64,000 nt of DNA from CAVZBW01 sp963773635 (GCA_963773635.1 CAVZBW010000005.1:682001-746000), one strand, 5' to 3'. Positions 1 to 9,570 are shown, counted from the first letter of the stretch. Made by a program: numbers and translations. The notes: a model not told the origin generated them from the sequence alone.

Positions 1-1031
1 CGCCGGCCACGACGGTTGACCACGATCACGCCGGGGGTGCTGCGGAAGGAGGCCATCTGGGGGACCTCGCGACCGTCGTAGACGAAGCCCGGCTCGAGGA
101 AGGCGGGCTGTCCCCAGTACGACGACATGTTGGCCAACCGGGCACCCGCCTCCATCGCCATGCGGAGTCCGTCGCCCTCGTTGGACGGAGGACCGAGCGG
201 GAGGAGTGGGGTGCCGATGAAGGCCTGCACCATGTCGCGGTTCCACTCGAAGCCGCCCGAAGCCAGGACGACACCCTGCCGGGCCCCGAGGACCACGCCC
301 CCCCCGGCCGTCGCGCAAACCGCGCCCGCCACTTCCCCGCCCGACATCACGAGCTCATCGGCCGCCGTGCCGGTCAACACCGCAACGCCGCGGTCGACCA
401 GCCCCTTGTAGAGGGCCGCCACGAGGGCGGCGCCGAGCACCCGCACGTCGGAGGCCTGCCGCCCGGCCGCCAGCTCCACGTCGGGTGGCTCGCCTCCTCG
501 GAGGAACTTCGCCCCCTCCTCCATCGTGAGCCACGGCAGGTGGGGGCTCGTGCGGAGCCGGCCGGCGTCGTCCCCGAGCTCTCGGCGCGCGTCGAAGGGT
601 GCCGGCTCGAGGGAGCGCCCGCACTCCTTGCCGCCCGGGAGGTCCGCGTAGTAGTCGTTGAACGTCGGCGGCGCCGTCATGCGCAAGGGCGTGTGCGCCT
701 CGAGGTACTCGAGCATCTCGTGGGCTCGATCGACGTACACCTCGACGAGCTCGGGGTCCGGCTCCCGCCCCAGGGTCAGGCGCCGGATGTAGCGCAATGC
801 CTCATCCCGGGTGTCCGACGACCCCACGTCGGACATGTGGGCGTTGACGGGTACCCAGGGCATACCGCCCGACACGCCGGTGGTGCCACCGATCAGGTCG
901 GACTTCTCGACGACCACCACCTCGGAGCCGCCGTCGTGGGCCAGCGTGGCGGCGGTCAGCCCGGCGGCGCCGGAGCCCACCACGACGACGTCGACGACGC
1001 GGTCGAAGCGATCGACGGTCGAGACCACCAT
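1..1031 (-). CDS. FAD-dependent dehydrogenase, KstD/fumarate-reductase flavoprotein type (3' end beyond window)
   Basis: The reading frame opens at an ATG (1031-1029) and is still open at base 1, so about 343 N-terminal residues are visible and the C terminus is missing. Near the start is the dinucleotide-binding motif VVVGSGAAGLTAA followed by VVVVEKSDLIGGTTGVSGG, the FAD-binding pattern of the succinate dehydrogenase/fumarate reductase and 3-ketosteroid-delta1-dehydrogenase superfamily. Such enzymes desaturate ketosteroids or related cyclic substrates, but the substrate cannot be read here. The start lies 3 nt after the livG stop, so it is probably co-transcribed with the ABC importer. That placement suggests it acts on the imported compound (inference). 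Confidence 0.85.
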   Translation of the reverse strand, partial: MVVSTVDRFDRVVDVVVVGSGAAGLTAATLAHDGGSEVVVVEKSDLIGGTTGVSGGMPWVPVNAHMSDVGSSDTRDEALRYIRRLTLGREPDPELVEVYVDRAHEMLEYLEAHTPLRMTAPPTFNDYYADLPGGKECGRSLEPAPFDARRELGDDAGRLRTSPHLPWLTMEEGAKFLRGGEPPDVELAAGRQASDVRVLGAALVAALYKGLVDRGVAVLTGTAADELVMSGGEVAGAVCATAGGGVVLGARQGVVLASGGFEWNRDMVQAFIGTPLLPLGPPSNEGDGLRMAMEAGARLANMSSYWGQPAFLEPGFVYDGREVPQMASFRSTPGVIVVNRRGR

Positions 1032-1034
1032 GGC

Positions 1035-1844
1035 CTAGCCCAGGTAGGCGGCGCGCACCGCGGGGTTGGTGCGCACGGCGTCGGGCACGTCGTTGGCGAT
1101 CACCTTGCCCAGGTCGAGCACCACCACCCTCTCGCACTGGCGCATGACGAACCCCACGTCGTGCTCGACCAGGACGACCGCGCAACCCTCTTCCTTGCGC
1201 AGCCGTTGGACCACCTCGCCGAGGTTCTCGGCCTCGGACTCCTCCATCCCCGACGTGGGCTCGTCGAGCAGGAGGACGCGCGGGCGGTCCACGACCGCCC
1301 TGGCCAGCTCCACCAGCCTCGCCCGCCCCACCGGCAGGTTGGCCGCCGGCTCCTTGGCAAGGCTCTCGATCCCGCAGAGCGCGAGCACCTCGCGCGCCCT
1401 CTCACGGCGGGCACGCTCGCGCGAACGGCGGGTCGGGAACGCCACGAGATCGGCCAGGAGGCCCCCTCCGCCCCCGTGCCATTCCAAGGCCACGAGCACG
1501 TTGTCCTCGACAGGGAGCCAGCCAAATGTCTGCTGGCGCTGAAAGGTGCGGCGGACGCCGTGGCGCGCCCGCCACGTGGCCGATCTTGCGGTCACATCGA
1601 CCCCGTCGAGAGAGATACTTCCCGACGTCGGGGGCGTGACCCCCGTCAGGCAGTCGAAGAGCGTGGTCTTCCCCGCTCCGTTCGGTCCGATCACGCCGCA
1701 GACCTCGCCCGGCAGGAAGCTCACGTCCACTCCCCCGAGAGCGGCGACGCCCCCAAAGGTGACCTTTACGTTCCTGGCTTCGAGGATCGGGGGGTCCGCC
1801 GGCCCGGAGGCGGACGCGGAGGGTTCGGTGATTGCCTCAACCAT
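1035..1844 (-). CDS. livG: Branched-chain amino acid-type ABC transporter ATP-binding protein (LivG-like)
   Basis: A 269-residue cytoplasmic ATPase with Walker A (GPNGAGKTT) and Walker B plus D-loop (VLLLDEPTSGM). It would power import by the LivH/LivM permease. I chose ATG 1844 over the TTG two codons upstream because GGAGG (minus-strand sense of 1852-1856) is correctly spaced for it; that site abuts the livF stop at 1856. The ABC signature is unusual: NLPVGRARLVELARAV stands where LivG proteins normally have an LS.GQQR-like sequence. The usual Ser-Gly pair is therefore altered, which may weaken ATPase activity. It belongs to an operon with the permease genes upstream and the FAD dehydrogenase downstream. 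Confidence 0.9.
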   Translation of the reverse strand: MVEAITEPSASASGPADPPILEARNVKVTFGGVAALGGVDVSFLPGEVCGVIGPNGAGKTTLFDCLTGVTPPTSGSISLDGVDVTARSATWRARHGVRRTFQRQQTFGWLPVEDNVLVALEWHGGGGGLLADLVAFPTRRSRERARRERAREVLALCGIESLAKEPAANLPVGRARLVELARAVVDRPRVLLLDEPTSGMEESEAENLGEVVQRLRKEEGCAVVLVEHDVGFVMRQCERVVVLDLGKVIANDVPDAVRTNPAVRAAYLG

Positions 1845-1855
1845 GATCAAGCCTC

Positions 1856-4054
1856 CTAGAGCTCGGTGCCCAGGTAGGCACCAACGAGGCGCTCGTCGTC
1901 CAAGTCCTCCCTGGGCCCCGACCAGACGATGTGACCCAGCTCGATAAAAGCCACTCGATCGGCGATGGTGAGGACATCACGCACCTTCTCCTCGATCACC
2001 AAAATGCCGCTGCCCGCCGTCCTGAGCTCCTGGAAGAGATCCATGAGCTGGGCCACCACGAGTGGGGCCAGGCCCAGGGTCGGCTCGTCGACCACGACCA
2101 GTCGTGGCGGATCCACGAGGACCGGCGCGAGGGCCAGCATCTGCTGCTCCCCACCCGACAGGGTGCCCGCCGCCTGACGACGGCGCTGCCCGAGGACCGA
2201 GAATCGCTCGTAGGCCGCCTCTCGGTGGTCGGCGGGCAAGCGCAGCGTCAGGTTCTCCTCGACGGTGAGGCCCGGGAATATGCCGCGGGACTCCGGCGCC
2301 ACGAGCATGCCGAGGCCCACCCGGCGGTGGGGCGCAAACCTCGTGACGTCCTGCCCGCCCAAGGTCACGGTTCCCTTGGACGGCGCCACCAGCCCGGCCA
2401 CCGTGGAGCACAGCGTCGACTTGCCTCCACCGTTGGCACCGAACAGGGCGGTGATCTGGCCCGCCGGTACGGCCAGGTCGACGCCGTGGAGCACCTCCAC
2501 GTCCCCATACGCGACGTGGAGGTCGCGAACCGTCAACATGGCCTCCGACGGCAGGGAGCGGTCGCCCGAACCATGGAGGGCACCGGAGGAAACGAGCGCT
2601 TCCTCGTGGCGCCGCGTCTCCTCGGCGATGGCCACCTCCTCCTGCACGGTTGCCCTGGCCGCCGGCGAGAGGTCCGCCCCTATCGGGAGGGAGAGACCTG
2701 CCACCGCACCGCCCGCACCCGCAAGGGCCGGCTGGAGCGCGGCGCGCTCGGCGCGCTCGATCCGACGGGCCTGAAGCCTGCGCGACAGCTCGTAACGCTG
2801 CCGAGCGCCCTGGGACAGGAAGCCGTCGGGGTTGCGGGCCAGGGTCACCGCTCCCAGCCCGAAGAGGATGAGCGGGATCTCCGAGACCGCGGTGCCGTTC
2901 CAGGAAAGCCAGCTCGGGACCCAGGACCACCAGTGGAAGCCCGACTGGATGATGACCGGGGTGATGACCGAGGCGATGCCGGCGAACGCCGCGGCGGCCG
3001 GCCGCCGGATGCCAAAGAGCACGACGGTCGCGAGCCACAGCAGTCCGTTGACGTACGGGGTGGACGCGTTGGAGACGGTCGTCTGGAAGGAGGCGTACAT
3101 GATGCCCCCGACACCGGCGATGGCGGCCGAGACCGCGAAGAGCCCGAGCTTCACCCGCACCGCAGACACACCCGAGGTGGCTGCCGCCACTTCGGAGGAG
3201 CGGACCGCGGCGATGCTCCGTCCCCAGGAGGAGACCCGCAGGTTGCGGATCAGGAGCATCACCAGGAGCACCATGCCGAGGAGCACCATGGCCATGGTCC
3301 GGTTGTCGGTCAGATCGAGGGGTCCGATCACGAGCCGGGGGATCGTCCAGCCGGACGTCGTGTTGCTGAGCCACGCCCATTGGAAGAGCACGTTGTCACC
3401 CAGGATGGCCAGGGCGAGGGTGGCCAGGGCCAGGAAGAGGCCACCAAGGCGCAGGGCGGGCAGGGCGACCACCACCCCCACCGCCACCGTGACCGCCACC
3501 GCGGCGGCCGCAGCGCCGTAGAAGGGCCAGCCAAAGTGGTCGAACAGCAGGCCCGTGGTCAACCCTGCGGTGGTCACGAAGGCGGCCTGGGCCAGGCTCA
3601 CCATCCCACCCATACCGGTGACCACGACGAACGAGAGGAACACCAGCGCCAGGGCGAGACCCTGCGCCATGACCCCCGACCAAAAGGTATTGGAGAGGAC
3701 CGTGATGTAGGCGATCAGAAAGCCCGTGGCTAGCACCCAAGGCAGGGCGCGGCGCCACGGGGGCAGGTGCTGGAGGTAGTCGGGCGGGGGGACCTCGTCT
3801 GACGCCTGTCCGGCGCGCCGTCCCCGCCGCTGGGCCAGGAAGACCAGCGCCACCAGCAGCATGACGACGGGAACCGACTCGTTGAACCCGTTGATGTCCG
3901 AGGCGAAGCTGGCGTAGCCGGTCACCAGGTTCTCGGCGATCCCCAGGATGAGGCCGCCGAGGAAGGCCAAGGGTATGGAGCGGAGCCTGCCGAGCACCGC
4001 CGCCGCGGCGGCGACGAAGACCAACACCGTGTAGGCGTTGGTGTCTGATGGCAC
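1856..4054 (-). CDS. Fused ABC permease (LivM-like) and ATPase (LivF-like); N terminus is the displaced end of LivH
   Basis: A 732-codon open frame. Residues ~1-75 match the last membrane segments of a LivH permease (LRSIPLAFLGGLILGIAEN). Residues ~85-430 form a LivM-type permease with many hydrophobic helices. Residues ~503-732 are a complete LivF ATPase with Walker A GANGGGKST, signature LSGGEQQML and Walker B RLVVVDEPTLGL. The nominal GTG start (4054) lies inside the LivH domain and has no ribosome site, so it is probably not a true start. Removing one base near 4054-4056 makes livH run straight into this frame, giving a ~963-residue LivH-LivM-LivF polypeptide. The permease is expected in the inner membrane with the ATPase domain cytoplasmic. 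Confidence 0.85.
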   Translation of the reverse strand: MPSDTNAYTVLVFVAAAAAVLGRLRSIPLAFLGGLILGIAENLVTGYASFASDINGFNESVPVVMLLVALVFLAQRRGRRAGQASDEVPPPDYLQHLPPWRRALPWVLATGFLIAYITVLSNTFWSGVMAQGLALALVFLSFVVVTGMGGMVSLAQAAFVTTAGLTTGLLFDHFGWPFYGAAAAAVAVTVAVGVVVALPALRLGGLFLALATLALAILGDNVLFQWAWLSNTTSGWTIPRLVIGPLDLTDNRTMAMVLLGMVLLVMLLIRNLRVSSWGRSIAAVRSSEVAAATSGVSAVRVKLGLFAVSAAIAGVGGIMYASFQTTVSNASTPYVNGLLWLATVVLFGIRRPAAAAFAGIASVITPVIIQSGFHWWSWVPSWLSWNGTAVSEIPLILFGLGAVTLARNPDGFLSQGARQRYELSRRLQARRIERAERAALQPALAGAGGAVAGLSLPIGADLSPAARATVQEEVAIAEETRRHEEALVSSGALHGSGDRSLPSEAMLTVRDLHVAYGDVEVLHGVDLAVPAGQITALFGANGGGKSTLCSTVAGLVAPSKGTVTLGGQDVTRFAPHRRVGLGMLVAPESRGIFPGLTVEENLTLRLPADHREAAYERFSVLGQRRRQAAGTLSGGEQQMLALAPVLVDPPRLVVVDEPTLGLAPLVVAQLMDLFQELRTAGSGILVIEEKVRDVLTIADRVAFIELGHIVWSGPREDLDDERLVGAYLGTEL

Positions 4055-4748
4055 CCAGTATGGGGGCGCCGACTACGCCGGCCAGGGCGGCCAGCATGGT
4101 GCCGATGATCCACGCCACGCGGGACGTTTGGGCGTTGTTGACGCCCCGCATGCGGGCGAGGTCCGGACGGTCCACGACGGCCCGCATCTTGAGCCCAAGG
4201 GGAGTGCGGCGCATGAGGACGTAGAGGCCGACCGCGCTCACGATGGCTGCGCCCAGCACGACCACCTCGTTGGAGTTGATCGGGATGTTGCCCGGCAGAT
4301 GCCAGGTGATCTGCGGTACTGGGCCGAGACCCGGGGGGAAGCCGACCTGGAGCACGTCGGGGCTCCGGGGGATGGCGACATGCCAGATGTCGATGATGCC
4401 GTCGATGATCCACTCGGTCAGCGCCGGCAAAGCCAGCAAGAGGCCGATGGTCGCCACGATCTTTGCCGAATCCGTCGCTCTGGCGAGATGTCGGAAGACG
4501 GCGACATCGAGGAGCCAGCCCAGCAGGGGGGCGATCACGAGGACCACCATCACGAACGCCGACCAGGCCGGCCAATGCATGCCCGTGTTGAAGATGTAGA
4601 AGAGGTAGGCGGCCGAAAAGGCGACGCCGCCGTAGGCGAAGTTGAAGATCCCGGTGGCGCTGTAGGACAGCGTCAGCCCCGACGCCACCAACGAGAAGAT
4701 GGCGCCGGTGACTGCGCCGCTCACCACCAGGGTGAAGAATTTGTCCAC
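4055..4748 (-). CDS. livH: Branched-chain amino acid-type ABC permease LivH, N-terminal ~230 residues (frameshifted)
   Basis: It starts at GTG 4748 (protein MDKFFTLVVSGAVTGAIFSL) and shows typical LivH features: GLTLSYSATGIFNFAYG near the N terminus and RTPLGLKMRAVVDRPDLARM in the middle. The family sequence continues to about LAALAGVVGAPIL and then leaves this frame. The expected continuation (SDTNAYTVLVFV) is encoded one frame over, starting at 4054. The local sequence is read with an apparent extra G in a GGG run (complement of 4054-4056). I treat this as a single-base indel in a LivH-LivM-LivF fusion gene. It could be an assembly error or a real lesion; the sequence alone does not decide. 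Confidence 0.8.
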
Positions 4749-4784
4749 CGTCAGCTCACTTCCGAATGACTCGTCTGTTGTAAC

Positions 4785-4802
4785 GAGCTTGCGGACAAGC
4801 TC
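4785..4802 (-). terminator. Stem-loop between livK and livH
   Basis: A perfect 7-bp inverted repeat (GAGCTTG, 4-nt loop, CAAGCTC) lies in the 168-nt gap between the livK stop and the livH start. No T-run follows in the direction of transcription. It could be a weak terminator or an mRNA-stabilising hairpin that lets the binding-protein gene be expressed above the permease genes, as is common in ABC importer operons. The functional assignment is inference. Confidence 0.4.
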
Positions 4803-4916
4803 CTTGGGGATTTCGAGGCAAAGGCCGGCGCCACTCCGGCCGGGATCGTAGGAACCGCGACCAGAGTGGCACCGTCACCTCGCTACTGCTTGTTGATTAC
4901 TGCTGGTTGCCTGCTC

Positions 4917-6318
4917 CTAACCCTTTTGCACCTTGAAGCTCTGGTAGCAACTAAACGGCGTCACCACCTGGTAGTTGGTGCCCACCACCTTGACGATGGA
5001 CGCGCAGTCCGCCGGCAAATAGTGACCGGCTGGCCAGACCAGCTTGCCAGGACCGCCGTCCGACGCCGTGAAGGAGGCGAAGGTGCTGTCGTTGATCTTC
5101 TGATCGAAGGTCTTGGTGTTGAGTGTGTGACCCACTTGCTCGAGCTGCTGGATGAACAGGTCGGCCTCCGCGTAGCCGAAGAAGGCCCCTTCGGTGACGA
5201 ACTTCGGCTGCCCGATGTCGCCCAGCTGAGTGGCGATCTGCTGGTCGTAGGCGGTGTTCTGCTCGCTCGGCACCAGCTGGGTGTTGACGTACTCGCCCTG
5301 CAACGCCGAGGCCAGCTGCGAAGAGGTCTGCAGCAGTCCCGGGATGTAGTTCGTGAAGTCCATGATGATGCCCTTGTAGCCCGCCGCCCGGATGGCCGAG
5401 GCCAACGGACCGACGTCGGCGAACGGCGTCGAAAGGTAGACGATGTTGGGATTGGACGCCACGATGGCCTGGGCATACGGGGTGTTGTCCACACCCGAGG
5501 CGCTGACCGGGTAGTTGGACTTGGCGTAGACGATGGTCGAGCCGATCTTGTGGAACAACGCCGTGTACTGCGCGTTGCCGATCAGACCGGACTGCGAGTT
5601 CTCCGCCTGAACGGCGAAGCGCACCTTGGACGGCGCCAACCCGCTGGCCTTGACGATGGCGTTGGCCAGGTTGCCGGCGATGGCCTGGAGCGGCTCGGGG
5701 ATGGCGTTACCGCCGAGGCAGCCGTTCCACCCGAATCCCCAGCGGTAGCCGCAGAACCCGGGGTTGAAACCCCATCCGAAGTACGGCACCTGGTGCTGGC
5801 TCAAGAAGTTCGTCGACCCCGTCAGCTCGTCCTCGCTGAGCGACATGCAGCGCGAACACGTTGTTCTGGTTGACCAGCTGCTGGTTCTCCGTCACGTTGG
5901 TCTGCACGCTGGCGGCATCGTCCTTGCACGGGATGAGCGTGAGCTTGCGTCCGTCCACGCCACCCTTGCTGTTGGACTGGTTGAACCGTGCCTGGATGCC
6001 CGCCTGGAAGCCGGTGAAGTCGGCCGCCGTGTAGACGCACCCGACCGTGATGCTCGACGAGGTCACGCCCTGGGTGAGCCCGCTCCCCTTGGGTCCGATC
6101 AGATCGTTCTTGGACACGTTGTTGGCTTGGGTGACGATCTGGCCGCTACCCCCGTTTCCGATGTTGGTGACCAGGCTCACGGTCGCCGCTCCGACGGTGC
6201 CGGCAGCCAGCACCACCAAGCCCAGGCCGATCGCCATCGTCGCCGAGAGCGGTCGCCGCAGCGACCCCTTTCGTCGCCACCCGCCGAACCGCCACCTACC
6301 GAGTCTTGAAGTCCCCAT
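4917..6318 (-). CDS. ABC transporter substrate-binding protein, LivK/Leu-Ile-Val-binding type (frameshifted)
   Basis: It starts at ATG 6318, preceded by a strong GGAAGG-type ribosome site. An N-terminal basic stretch and a hydrophobic segment (ATMAIGLGLVVLAAGTVGAA) look like a signal or anchor sequence for export. The mature part begins like periplasmic-binding-protein family 6 (ITVGCVYTAADFTGFQAGI, then GGVDGRKLTLIPCKDD). After NNVFALHV the frame must change: MSLSEDELTGSTNFL and the remaining ~300 residues are encoded from 5846 in another frame. Total span is 467 codons plus one base, so removing one base near 5847 restores a 466-residue protein. It is the first gene of the liv operon. The ligand is unknown. 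Confidence 0.85.
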
Positions 6319-6439
6319 TGGGGCCCCCCTTCCTTCTTTCTCTTATGACTATCTCAAAGATCAGGCCAATGTTGCTAATAACGGCAGCCCTGCCGCCGCG
6401 GTACTGCACGTCATCGCGCCAAGGGCCTCACCCGCCAGC

Positions 6440-7354
6440 TCATCCGACCAGGATCGGGTTGACGGGGCTGCCGGTCGCACCGGTCACCTTGAGCGGTGCG
6501 ACCGTCAGGAGGCCTTGCCAACACTCGTCCGCCGCCGGTGCGGAGAGGTCCAGGAATTCGATCATGTACACGCCGTGGCGCACGAGCAGGACTTTGTGGA
6601 CGCCGAGGAAATCTCCGTCGTCAAACGGGATGACCTCGACCGCGGCATTGTCCGAGCCGACCGCCACCACGTCCCGATCGGCAAGCCACTGACCGGCGTC
6701 CAGGGTGATGCCCGGCTGCTCGAAGGGCATGTCGCCCCCGCGCTCGAACCACATCTGCAGGTAGCCCGTCCGCACGAGCACCACGTCGCCAGGCCCGATC
6801 TCGACCCCCTGTGCGGAGGCGGTCGACTCCAGGTCGGCCGCGGTCACCGGCCGGCCGGGCTCCAGCCAGGGCCCTCCGCCGAGCTGCCTCGGCATGTCCA
6901 GCAGCACGGCACGGGCCGCAAAGCCGCCGACCTTGTCGATCCCGAGCCTGGTCGCGCCCGTCATGGCCCTCATGGCCGAGGCGGGCACCCCGTTGTAGTG
7001 CTCCCAGTCCTCGTAGACGTGGATGAGCGCATCCATGTGGGAGGTGGTGTGCGAAGCGAAGATCAGCACGTCCTCGTGTGCGCCGGTGCCCGGCTTGCAT
7101 CCGAAGTCCCGGTAGGAGCCCTCGTCCGTGCTGTCCTCCAGGGTGAGCCGCATCGGCTTGCCCCGATAGTCCATCAGCGGCACGCCGTCCGCCTGGATCG
7201 GGATCCCGAGGCTGTACGTGCGTCCCGTGCGGACCGAGCCTGCGGCCTTGGCGACGATCTCCGGGCTCAAGATGTTGAGTGCCCCGCGCTCGTCGTCCGG
7301 ACCCCACCGGCCCCAGTTGCTCTGGGCCGTGCCCTGGGCGGCCACGTCGCTCAC
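6440..7354 (-). CDS. Cyclase/kynurenine formamidase family metal-dependent hydrolase
   Basis: A 304-residue protein with the family metal-binding motif as ASHTTSHMDALIH (canonical HxGTHxDxPxH), followed by later conserved features such as VLVRTGYLQMW. Members hydrolyse amides or lactones, or cyclise polyketides, using a divalent metal. The substrate is not evident. The GTG start (7354) overlaps the TGA stop of the upstream luciferase-like gene in a GTGA junction, so the two are translationally coupled and probably act on the same compound. Confidence 0.85.
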   Translation of the reverse strand: MSDVAAQGTAQSNWGRWGPDDERGALNILSPEIVAKAAGSVRTGRTYSLGIPIQADGVPLMDYRGKPMRLTLEDSTDEGSYRDFGCKPGTGAHEDVLIFASHTTSHMDALIHVYEDWEHYNGVPASAMRAMTGATRLGIDKVGGFAARAVLLDMPRQLGGGPWLEPGRPVTAADLESTASAQGVEIGPGDVVLVRTGYLQMWFERGGDMPFEQPGITLDAGQWLADRDVVAVGSDNAAVEVIPFDDGDFLGVHKVLLVRHGVYMIEFLDLSAPAADECWQGLLTVAPLKVTGATGSPVNPILVG

Positions 7355-8505
7355 GCCGACACTGCCGCCGCGGCAGCGTCCCTGGCCCGGGCGCTCTTGG
7401 GTACCGGGTCGGGATCGAACTGCGGGATCACACGATCGCCGAAGAGCTCGACCGTCTCCACGGCCTGGTCCCACGGGAGGTCGATCGGCATGCCGAAGAC
7501 CAGCTGGTCGATACCCGTCGTGTCCAGCGCGGCGATCTGCTCGGCACACTCGTCCGGGCTCCCGCAGATGAGGTAGCCGTTGTCGATCATCCACTCGACC
7601 TGCTCCAAGTCCGGCTCGGGAGCGCTGTCGGGCCACCTGGTCGCACCCTCGGGCGGAGGGATGGTGTCGTGGTAGTAGTAGACGAGACTCTGCAGGTAGA
7701 CGATCCCCATCTTGGTCACCGCCTCACGTGCCTTTTTCCCGTCCTCCAGGCACACCATGCCGGTCGTGATCATGATGTTGTCGTTGACGTAGGCGCCGAC
7801 GGGCTCCGCGCTCTGGATGCGCTCCTTGTAGACGTCGACGAGCGGCTTCATGTCGGGAATGGCCCGAGTGGTGAAGGCGAGCACCCCGAGGCCCAGGCCG
7901 GCGGCCTTCTCGAACGTGGCCGGGTTGCCGGCCGCCACCCACAGGGGCGGATGCGGCTTCTTCCAGATCTTGGGGAGGACGTTGCGCGTCGGGATCGCGT
8001 GGCCGGGGTAGGGGATGTGGAAGGAGCTCCCGTCGTAGGAATACTCCTCGTCACGCCACATCTTGGGGATCTCGCGCATCACCTCGTTCCAGATCGCCCG
8101 GGTGGCGTCGGTGGACTCGATGTCGAAGCCCGTCACCTCCCTCGTGCCCGCCCCGCGTCCTGTCCCGAATTCGAAGCGACCGTCGGTCATGTGGTCGAGC
8201 ATGGCCACACGCTCGGCGATCCACGCGGGATGGTCCTTGTGGGGGTTGAAGCTGAAGATCCCCGAACCGAGATGTATCCGCTCCGTGTTGGCCGCGCAGT
8301 ATCCCAGGAACACGTCGCTGGCCGACAGGTGCGAGTACTCGGTCAGGAAGTGGTGCTCGGTGATCCACGCGTACTTCCAGTGGTGGCCGTCGGCCAGCCG
8401 GACGAGCTCGGCATCGCCCATGATGGAGTTGTGTTCGGCCTGGTCACCCTCCCGCGCCAAGCGATTCTTGGACACGTGCCCCTGGACGAAGATGCCGAAT
8501 TCCAT
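7351..8505 (-). CDS. LLM class flavin-dependent oxidoreductase (luciferase-like monooxygenase)
   Basis: A 384-residue protein beginning MEFGIFVQGHVSKNR, with ATG 8505 preceded by an AAGGA-type site. Family hallmarks are the (beta/alpha)8 pattern with RIHLGSGIFSFNPHKDHP, ERVAMLDHMTDGRFEFGTGRG and LPKIWKKPHPPLWVAAGNP. These enzymes use FMN or F420 to oxidise or reduce small molecules; which cofactor is used cannot be told here. The stop overlaps the start of the downstream cyclase-family hydrolase. A palindrome at 8653-8665 sits in its upstream region, suggesting control by the adjacent TetR regulator. Confidence 0.88.
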   Translation of the reverse strand: MEFGIFVQGHVSKNRLAREGDQAEHNSIMGDAELVRLADGHHWKYAWITEHHFLTEYSHLSASDVFLGYCAANTERIHLGSGIFSFNPHKDHPAWIAERVAMLDHMTDGRFEFGTGRGAGTREVTGFDIESTDATRAIWNEVMREIPKMWRDEEYSYDGSSFHIPYPGHAIPTRNVLPKIWKKPHPPLWVAAGNPATFEKAAGLGLGVLAFTTRAIPDMKPLVDVYKERIQSAEPVGAYVNDNIMITTGMVCLEDGKKAREAVTKMGIVYLQSLVYYYHDTIPPPEGATRWPDSAPEPDLEQVEWMIDNGYLICGSPDECAEQIAALDTTGIDQLVFGMPIDLPWDQAVETVELFGDRVIPQFDPDPVPKSARARDAAAAAVSA

Positions 8506-8652
8506 GCAAGCGTTCCTTTCCTTGGGCGGTCCCCACCGTGCCCGCGCAGTCTCCGCAGAGACCTGCCGAGCCCGACGAGCATCTCCCCCGTCACGTCCCG
8601 AAGCTCCCCCGACGGGTTGCAACATGCCCTCGGGTTGTAACGCAACTGAAAG

Positions 8653-8665
8653 AGAATCAGATTCT
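8653..8665. promoter_or_regulatory. Palindromic operator candidate upstream of the luciferase-like operon
   Basis: AGAATC-A-GATTCT is a perfect 6+1+6 inverted repeat in otherwise GC-rich sequence. It lies about 150 nt upstream of the luciferase-like start and just beyond the end of a tetR gene. The size and symmetry suit a TetR-family operator. Regulator identity is inferred from proximity only. Confidence 0.45.
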
Positions 8666-8759
8666 TGCGAACCGGTCAAGCGTTCCGCGAAGGAGATTCG
8701 CGCAAGCGATAGCGCGTTCTAGTTTTGGGTGGACCGCCGCCCCGTGGGGAGCCTCGACC

Positions 8760-9489
8760 TCAGCGGGGGGCGGATCCCGAGGAAGCCAGGAAGACGCGAT
8801 CCAGCAACGCGTGGAGCTCCTCCCTCGAGATGGAGGACGGCGCGACCGAAGGATCGCGATCGAGACCGATGACCTCGTGGAGAAGATACGACTGCAGGAT
8901 GCCGGTGTAGATGACGGCAAGCCCCTCCGGGTCGAGGGCCACAAACACCCCCGCATCCCTACCCCTGGCGAAGACCTGCGCCGGCAGGGCCACGTATTGG
9001 AGGTACTCCTCGAAATTCGCGCGCATCGAACCCGGCCTTCATGTTGAGCCAGGACCCACCGATGGCGTGCTCGAAAAGGAGGAGGAACGTGCGGTGCTCG
9101 GTGTAGTAGTCGAGCGTGGCGTCGATGAGCCGATGGAGCTGGTCGACAGGTGCATCGGCGCTGGCCAGGGCCTCCTTCAACACGCCCAGGCCCTCTTCGT
9201 TCCTTCTCCGGAAGACCGCCCGGAAGATGGCCTTCTTGTTCTCGAAGAGCTGGTAGACGGAACCAACGGAGAGCTCCGCGAGGTCGGCGATCTCCTTCAC
9301 CGTTGCCGACTCGAAGCCCTTCTCGGCGAATACCCGTTCAGCGGCGTCGAGCAGGTGCTCGCGGCTCAGCTCCTGGAGCTGTCGGCGTCGCTCCTCGCGA
9401 GGGCTCATCGGCTCCCTGGCGCGGCCCTTGGCACGCGAGGTTGAACCAGCCACCGTGTCCATCGAACCCAAACCTACCTTGTCGCGCAT
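8760..9489 (-). CDS. TetR/AcrR family transcriptional regulator (frameshifted)
   Basis: The N-terminal helix-turn-helix is clear: LLDAAERVFAEKGFESATV, then VGSVYQLFENKKAIFRAVF. It is followed by a ligand-binding domain ending GSWLNMKAGF in the first frame and continuing RANFEEYLQYVALPAQVFA in another frame from 9026. The span is 243 codons plus one base, so a single extra base near 9027 splits an otherwise intact regulator. Starts at 9489, 9462 and 9408 are all in frame and I cannot choose firmly. It probably represses the luciferase-like/cyclase operon downstream, the divergent SDR upstream, or both. Palindromes at 8653 and 9571 are candidate sites. Confidence 0.82.
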
Positions 9490-9570
9490 TCTGGCCAACC
9501 CTTCGAGGCGCTCTGGATTCCCGTGGCGTTTCAACCGCTGCCATCATCTTCGCTCTCACGAACCGGATTC

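Noticed and set aside
1931..3733. 600-codon rightward open frame over livM-livF
   Set aside because: Arg/Gly/His-rich nonsense composition opposite conserved Walker and signature motifs.
4050..4060. Programmed ribosomal frameshift in livH
   Set aside because: There is no slippery heptamer or downstream pseudoknot that I can see, and four other genes in the window have similar single-base breaks, so an indel is simpler.
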